From positions 1-54,381 of the forward strand of contig PBEC01000022.1 of the NCBI GenBank assembly GCA_002717515.1: a DNA stretch of 54,381 bases, written 5' to 3'. The notes beneath the pieces are model-generated. The model was given only the letters and a program-made list of their open reading frames with translations. It was not told the DNA's origin and did no database searches. The DNA is from Flavobacteriales bacterium (GTDB lineage: Bacteria; Bacteroidota; Bacteroidia; Flavobacteriales_C; GCA-002722245). A program made the translations under genes and the position numbers. Below, piece after piece: positions 52,133 to 54,381 of this stretch. The first letter of the stretch is position 1, and each line of letters opens with the position of its first letter.

Positions 52133-53500
52133 CTATTTTTTAAATTCTAAAAAGTGCTGAACTCCTTTGAAATTAGTATTCTCCTTTTTGCAGGTTCTTG
52201 GTTTTGAATCCCAAATATTAACATGTGCAACACCTTCATTACCAAAATCGGCCAAAAGATGTATGTTACAAACTCCATTTAGTTTATGAATTAACTTATT
52301 ATATGTTTTACCTGTTCTTTGAATTGTATTCTCAATAGATTTTGAATAGGTGCTATTTAAATGATGGACAGAGAAAATAAGTCTGCTCTTTTGCTCAACG
52401 AAGGAAATTTCAATTATTGGTTTATTTTCAGAGTCATTATTTTCTAGTGCCAGTTTAATTAAATCGTAATATGCCTGAATAACCTTATCTATGTCAGTAA
52501 AAAATTCTATTCTTTCATTAAAGTTTTCTTCTTTAATGATGAATTCGATTTTATCATCCCAAGCATGCCTTTTATTTCTTTCAATTATTATTTTTTTTAG
52601 TGAATTGCTCCTTCGAAGGTGAAAAAGGTGTTTGAAATGTAAAACTAATTGTGTGAAGTTTTGAACAGGTTTACCTGTGATTTTTGAAGAAAATTCCGGG
52701 AATTCAAACCCTAGTTTTTCTTTCTCTCCAAGTATGTCCTCATTTAGGTTTGGAGGTAATCCTTTGTTTTCCATTTCTTCAGTCCATTCTCTTAGTTTTG
52801 GATGAGACCAATTCATTTCAATACCATCTGACGACCAGCCTTTTTTTAATGGTTTTCCCGAAAAATCTTCACCTTTTAAGTAACCACGAATCATGTTTTT
52901 TATAGATTGAGGAGCAGGTTTTTTTTCAAACTCAGAGAATGTTTTCAAAATTAAATCGAGATGCTTTTCAAAATTATAATCTTCCGATTTACAAAGATTA
53001 TTTAACAATGCTATTTCATCACTATCAATATCATGACAAGTGAGCTTAAGAACTTCGTTTTGATTGTAATCGAATAAAAACTTATATAAATGTTTAGGAT
53101 TGAAATAATTGGGTAATTTTTTATCTGAAGCAGTCGATGGGGCGCTCTGTTTCTTTATTTTTCCATTTAACATTTCAAGAGTAACCGGAACTAAACCTTC
53201 AGGAGGTTCAGGATGATTATCTTGTCCGTCATATCCAGGGGGTTCTGGTGGGGTTGAGTGTTTTTTTTGAGAATTTGATAAATTCCGATTGAATTTATCA
53301 TCGTCTGACTTATTTTGTTTTTTTAAATTCGGTTTTGTTTTACTCTCTAATTTCCTAACTCTTTCCTCTAAAGCTATACCTAACTCTTTATCTTTTTTAA
53401 TTTCCTCAGCTGTAAGTTTTAGCACCTTCTCGCGCTGAGAGGTGGACAATTTTTTATTTGTCAGCAAGTCTTGTATAAAATCATATTTGTTTTTACCCAT
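52133..53500 (-). CDS. retron-associated protein with possible degenerate GHKL ATPase fold
   Basis: The 455-aa protein begins with a helix-rich segment (KYDFIQDLLTNKKLSTSQRE), a charged coil, and a Pro-rich linker (STPPEPPGYDGQDNHPEPPE, residues 82-101). A mixed region follows, and residues 325-432 have the strand/helix order of a histidine-kinase-type ATPase (DKVIQAYYDLIKLALENN, IIEISFVEQKSRLIFSVHH, LADFGNEGVAHVNIW), but the N, G1 and G2 boxes are not intact. With a receiver protein encoded 5 bp downstream it may be a sensor without kinase activity. It starts 2 bp after the reverse transcriptase stop. I do not recognise a named family. Confidence 0.6.
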   Translation of the reverse strand: MGKNKYDFIQDLLTNKKLSTSQREKVLKLTAEEIKKDKELGIALEERVRKLESKTKPNLKKQNKSDDDKFNRNLSNSQKKHSTPPEPPGYDGQDNHPEPPEGLVPVTLEMLNGKIKKQSAPSTASDKKLPNYFNPKHLYKFLFDYNQNEVLKLTCHDIDSDEIALLNNLCKSEDYNFEKHLDLILKTFSEFEKKPAPQSIKNMIRGYLKGEDFSGKPLKKGWSSDGIEMNWSHPKLREWTEEMENKGLPPNLNEDILGEKEKLGFEFPEFSSKITGKPVQNFTQLVLHFKHLFHLRRSNSLKKIIIERNKRHAWDDKIEFIIKEENFNERIEFFTDIDKVIQAYYDLIKLALENNDSENKPIIEISFVEQKSRLIFSVHHLNSTYSKSIENTIQRTGKTYNKLIHKLNGVCNIHLLADFGNEGVAHVNIWDSKPRTCKKENTNFKGVQHFLEFKK

Positions 53501-53502
53501 AC

Positions 53503-54381
53503 CTAAGATTCATTTCCGTAATAGATTTTAATTGCTGTTTCAATTCCATGTTCTTTCCATGCAGTTATTGCTTTAGATTCTTTATTCTCAATACCAGCGA
53601 CCTTTTCATACCTTTCCTGAAGTTTTAAATACGTACTATTTTCTTCTCCTTTAACCATTTTAAGAAAAAGTAATTTTCCGTGAAGAACGTTCACTAGCTT
53701 TGAATCATGTTTCTTTACATGCCCTTTATCAGAGACATATCTTTCTTTAAATAGCTCTTGAGCCTTTTCCGCTCCATCTTTTTCCCAAATATGCAACCAG
53801 GATCTTATTTCTTTCACATACTTTCTTGAAGTATTTACTTTATTGTTAACCGTTAAGCCTGTAACAACCTGTTTGAATCCGGCCTTTTGAAGACGCGTTT
53901 TTTTAGGATTAATGCGTAGCTTTTGATCCTCAATTATCCTTGATAATTCATCCAAAAACTCTTTTTTACAATAAACATTATGGTCTGATGAAAACGTAAT
54001 GTCATCAGCATATCTAGAATACGATAAATTAAATCGCTTTGCCAAACCATTCAGCCTTCTATCCAACGTAATACACAAATGATTAGAAAGAGTAGGGGAT
54101 ACCGGACTTCCTTGAGGAAGAGAAAAAACTTTTTCACCCTCTTTTCCACCTTCATTTTCAACTAAATTTGTGCATAAACAAGCCAACATGAAAGCCAACG
54201 GCTCTTTATCTCCTTTTAAGTTGAAAGGAGCCCTCATGAAACCAAGTTTAACCATGTTTCTATCAAAGGAAGGAAAGAAATTTTCTAAATCAATATTGTA
54301 CACGTAATTTTTGCATACATGATTTTGAGCATTGGTTGCTATGCTTTTGTTTAATACAAATCCATTTGCAGCATAGTGGGG
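53503..54381 (-). CDS. retron-type reverse transcriptase, 5' end beyond the window
   Basis: The frame is open to the right edge of the window, so the N terminus and the start are missing; an internal GTG at 54301-54303 is not the true start. From the edge it reads HYAANGFVLNKSI, then NAQNH (54319-54333), the retron-type NAxxH motif, then IDLENFFPSF with the first catalytic Asp, LPQGSPVSPTLSN, SRYADDITFSS with YADD at 54001-54012, and the thumb VVTGLTVN (VTG at 53857-53865). NAxxH plus VTG is diagnostic of retron reverse transcriptases, which make msDNA from a structured RNA usually encoded just upstream. That RNA would lie outside this window. Two genes follow within 5 bp each. Confidence 0.9.
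   Translation of the reverse strand, partial: PHYAANGFVLNKSIATNAQNHVCKNYVYNIDLENFFPSFDRNMVKLGFMRAPFNLKGDKEPLAFMLACLCTNLVENEGGKEGEKVFSLPQGSPVSPTLSNHLCITLDRRLNGLAKRFNLSYSRYADDITFSSDHNVYCKKEFLDELSRIIEDQKLRINPKKTRLQKAGFKQVVTGLTVNNKVNTSRKYVKEIRSWLHIWEKDGAEKAQELFKERYVSDKGHVKKHDSKLVNVLHGKLLFLKMVKGEENSTYLKLQERYEKVAGIENKESKAITAWKEHGIETAIKIYYGNES

Overview
The window is AT-rich and looks like chromosomal DNA of a gliding-type Bacteroidota, most likely a Flavobacteriia-like marine bacterium. The pointers are a PorP/SprF-family type IX secretion protein, two secreted proteins with C-terminal type IX sorting tails, two FISUMP-domain proteins, many short lipoproteins of the 'hydrophobic stretch-G-C-S' type, DUF3127 genes, and promoters of the Bacteroidota form TTTG-N19..21-TAnnTTTG. 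I saw no rRNA, tRNA or CRISPR array.

Bases 1-12700 hold envelope and secreted functions. There is the 3' end of a FISUMP protein, a PhoX-like (DUF839) protein, a CobW-type GTPase behind a palindromic metal-type operator, and four tandem YD-repeat lipoprotein paralogues with duplicated flanks and a TPR gene between them. A methyltransferase, a second FISUMP lipoprotein, the PorP/SprF protein and a glycine-rich secreted protein follow.

Bases 12900-32650 are mostly housekeeping and secreted proteins. They include a DUF6702-HupE/UreJ pair behind a perfect 37-bp palindrome, a SpoIIE-type phosphatase, glutathione peroxidase, a membrane pyrophosphatase, a large choice-of-anchor-L/T9SS protein, a double-Kazal lipoprotein, a TPR protein, RlmD-type rRNA methyltransferase, a T9SS-tailed SGNH esterase and a thioredoxin-fold protein. 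A family of 64-75 aa proteins is seen here in four states: one intact, one divergent and intact, one 5'-truncated, and one with a clean internal deletion.

Bases 32700-54381 are an accessory region rich in likely defence genes. First comes a block with an AAA ATPase, a vWA protein, two DUF3127 copies, an ECF-like sigma factor and a GH25 lysozyme. Next is a 1176-aa RecQ-like helicase with an N-terminal DUF559/Vsr-type nuclease domain, overlapping a coiled-coil membrane protein. Then there is a decayed vsr endonuclease pseudogene. A diverged direct repeat (about 33947-34090 and 43249-43380) brackets this part.

The most striking locus is the five-gene operon at 43519-49598: a coiled-coil/TPR protein ending in a DarT-like (DUF4433) ADP-ribosyltransferase domain, a ZorA-like MotA-type channel with a long cytoplasmic tail, two different MotB/ZorB-like OmpA proteins, and a DraG-type ADP-ribosylglycohydrolase. 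I read it as a Zorya-like envelope stator wired to an ADP-ribosylation toxin and its eraser. I cannot match it to a described Zorya type from memory.

Facing it, at 49896-54381, is a tight three-gene operon: a retron-type reverse transcriptase (NAxxH, YADD and VTG motifs, cut by the window edge), a protein with a possible degenerate GHKL ATPase fold, and a multi-receiver protein ending in a HEPN-like RNxxxAH motif. It is a candidate retron-like defence system with a receiver/HEPN effector. All functional statements come from reading motifs; no database search was possible.
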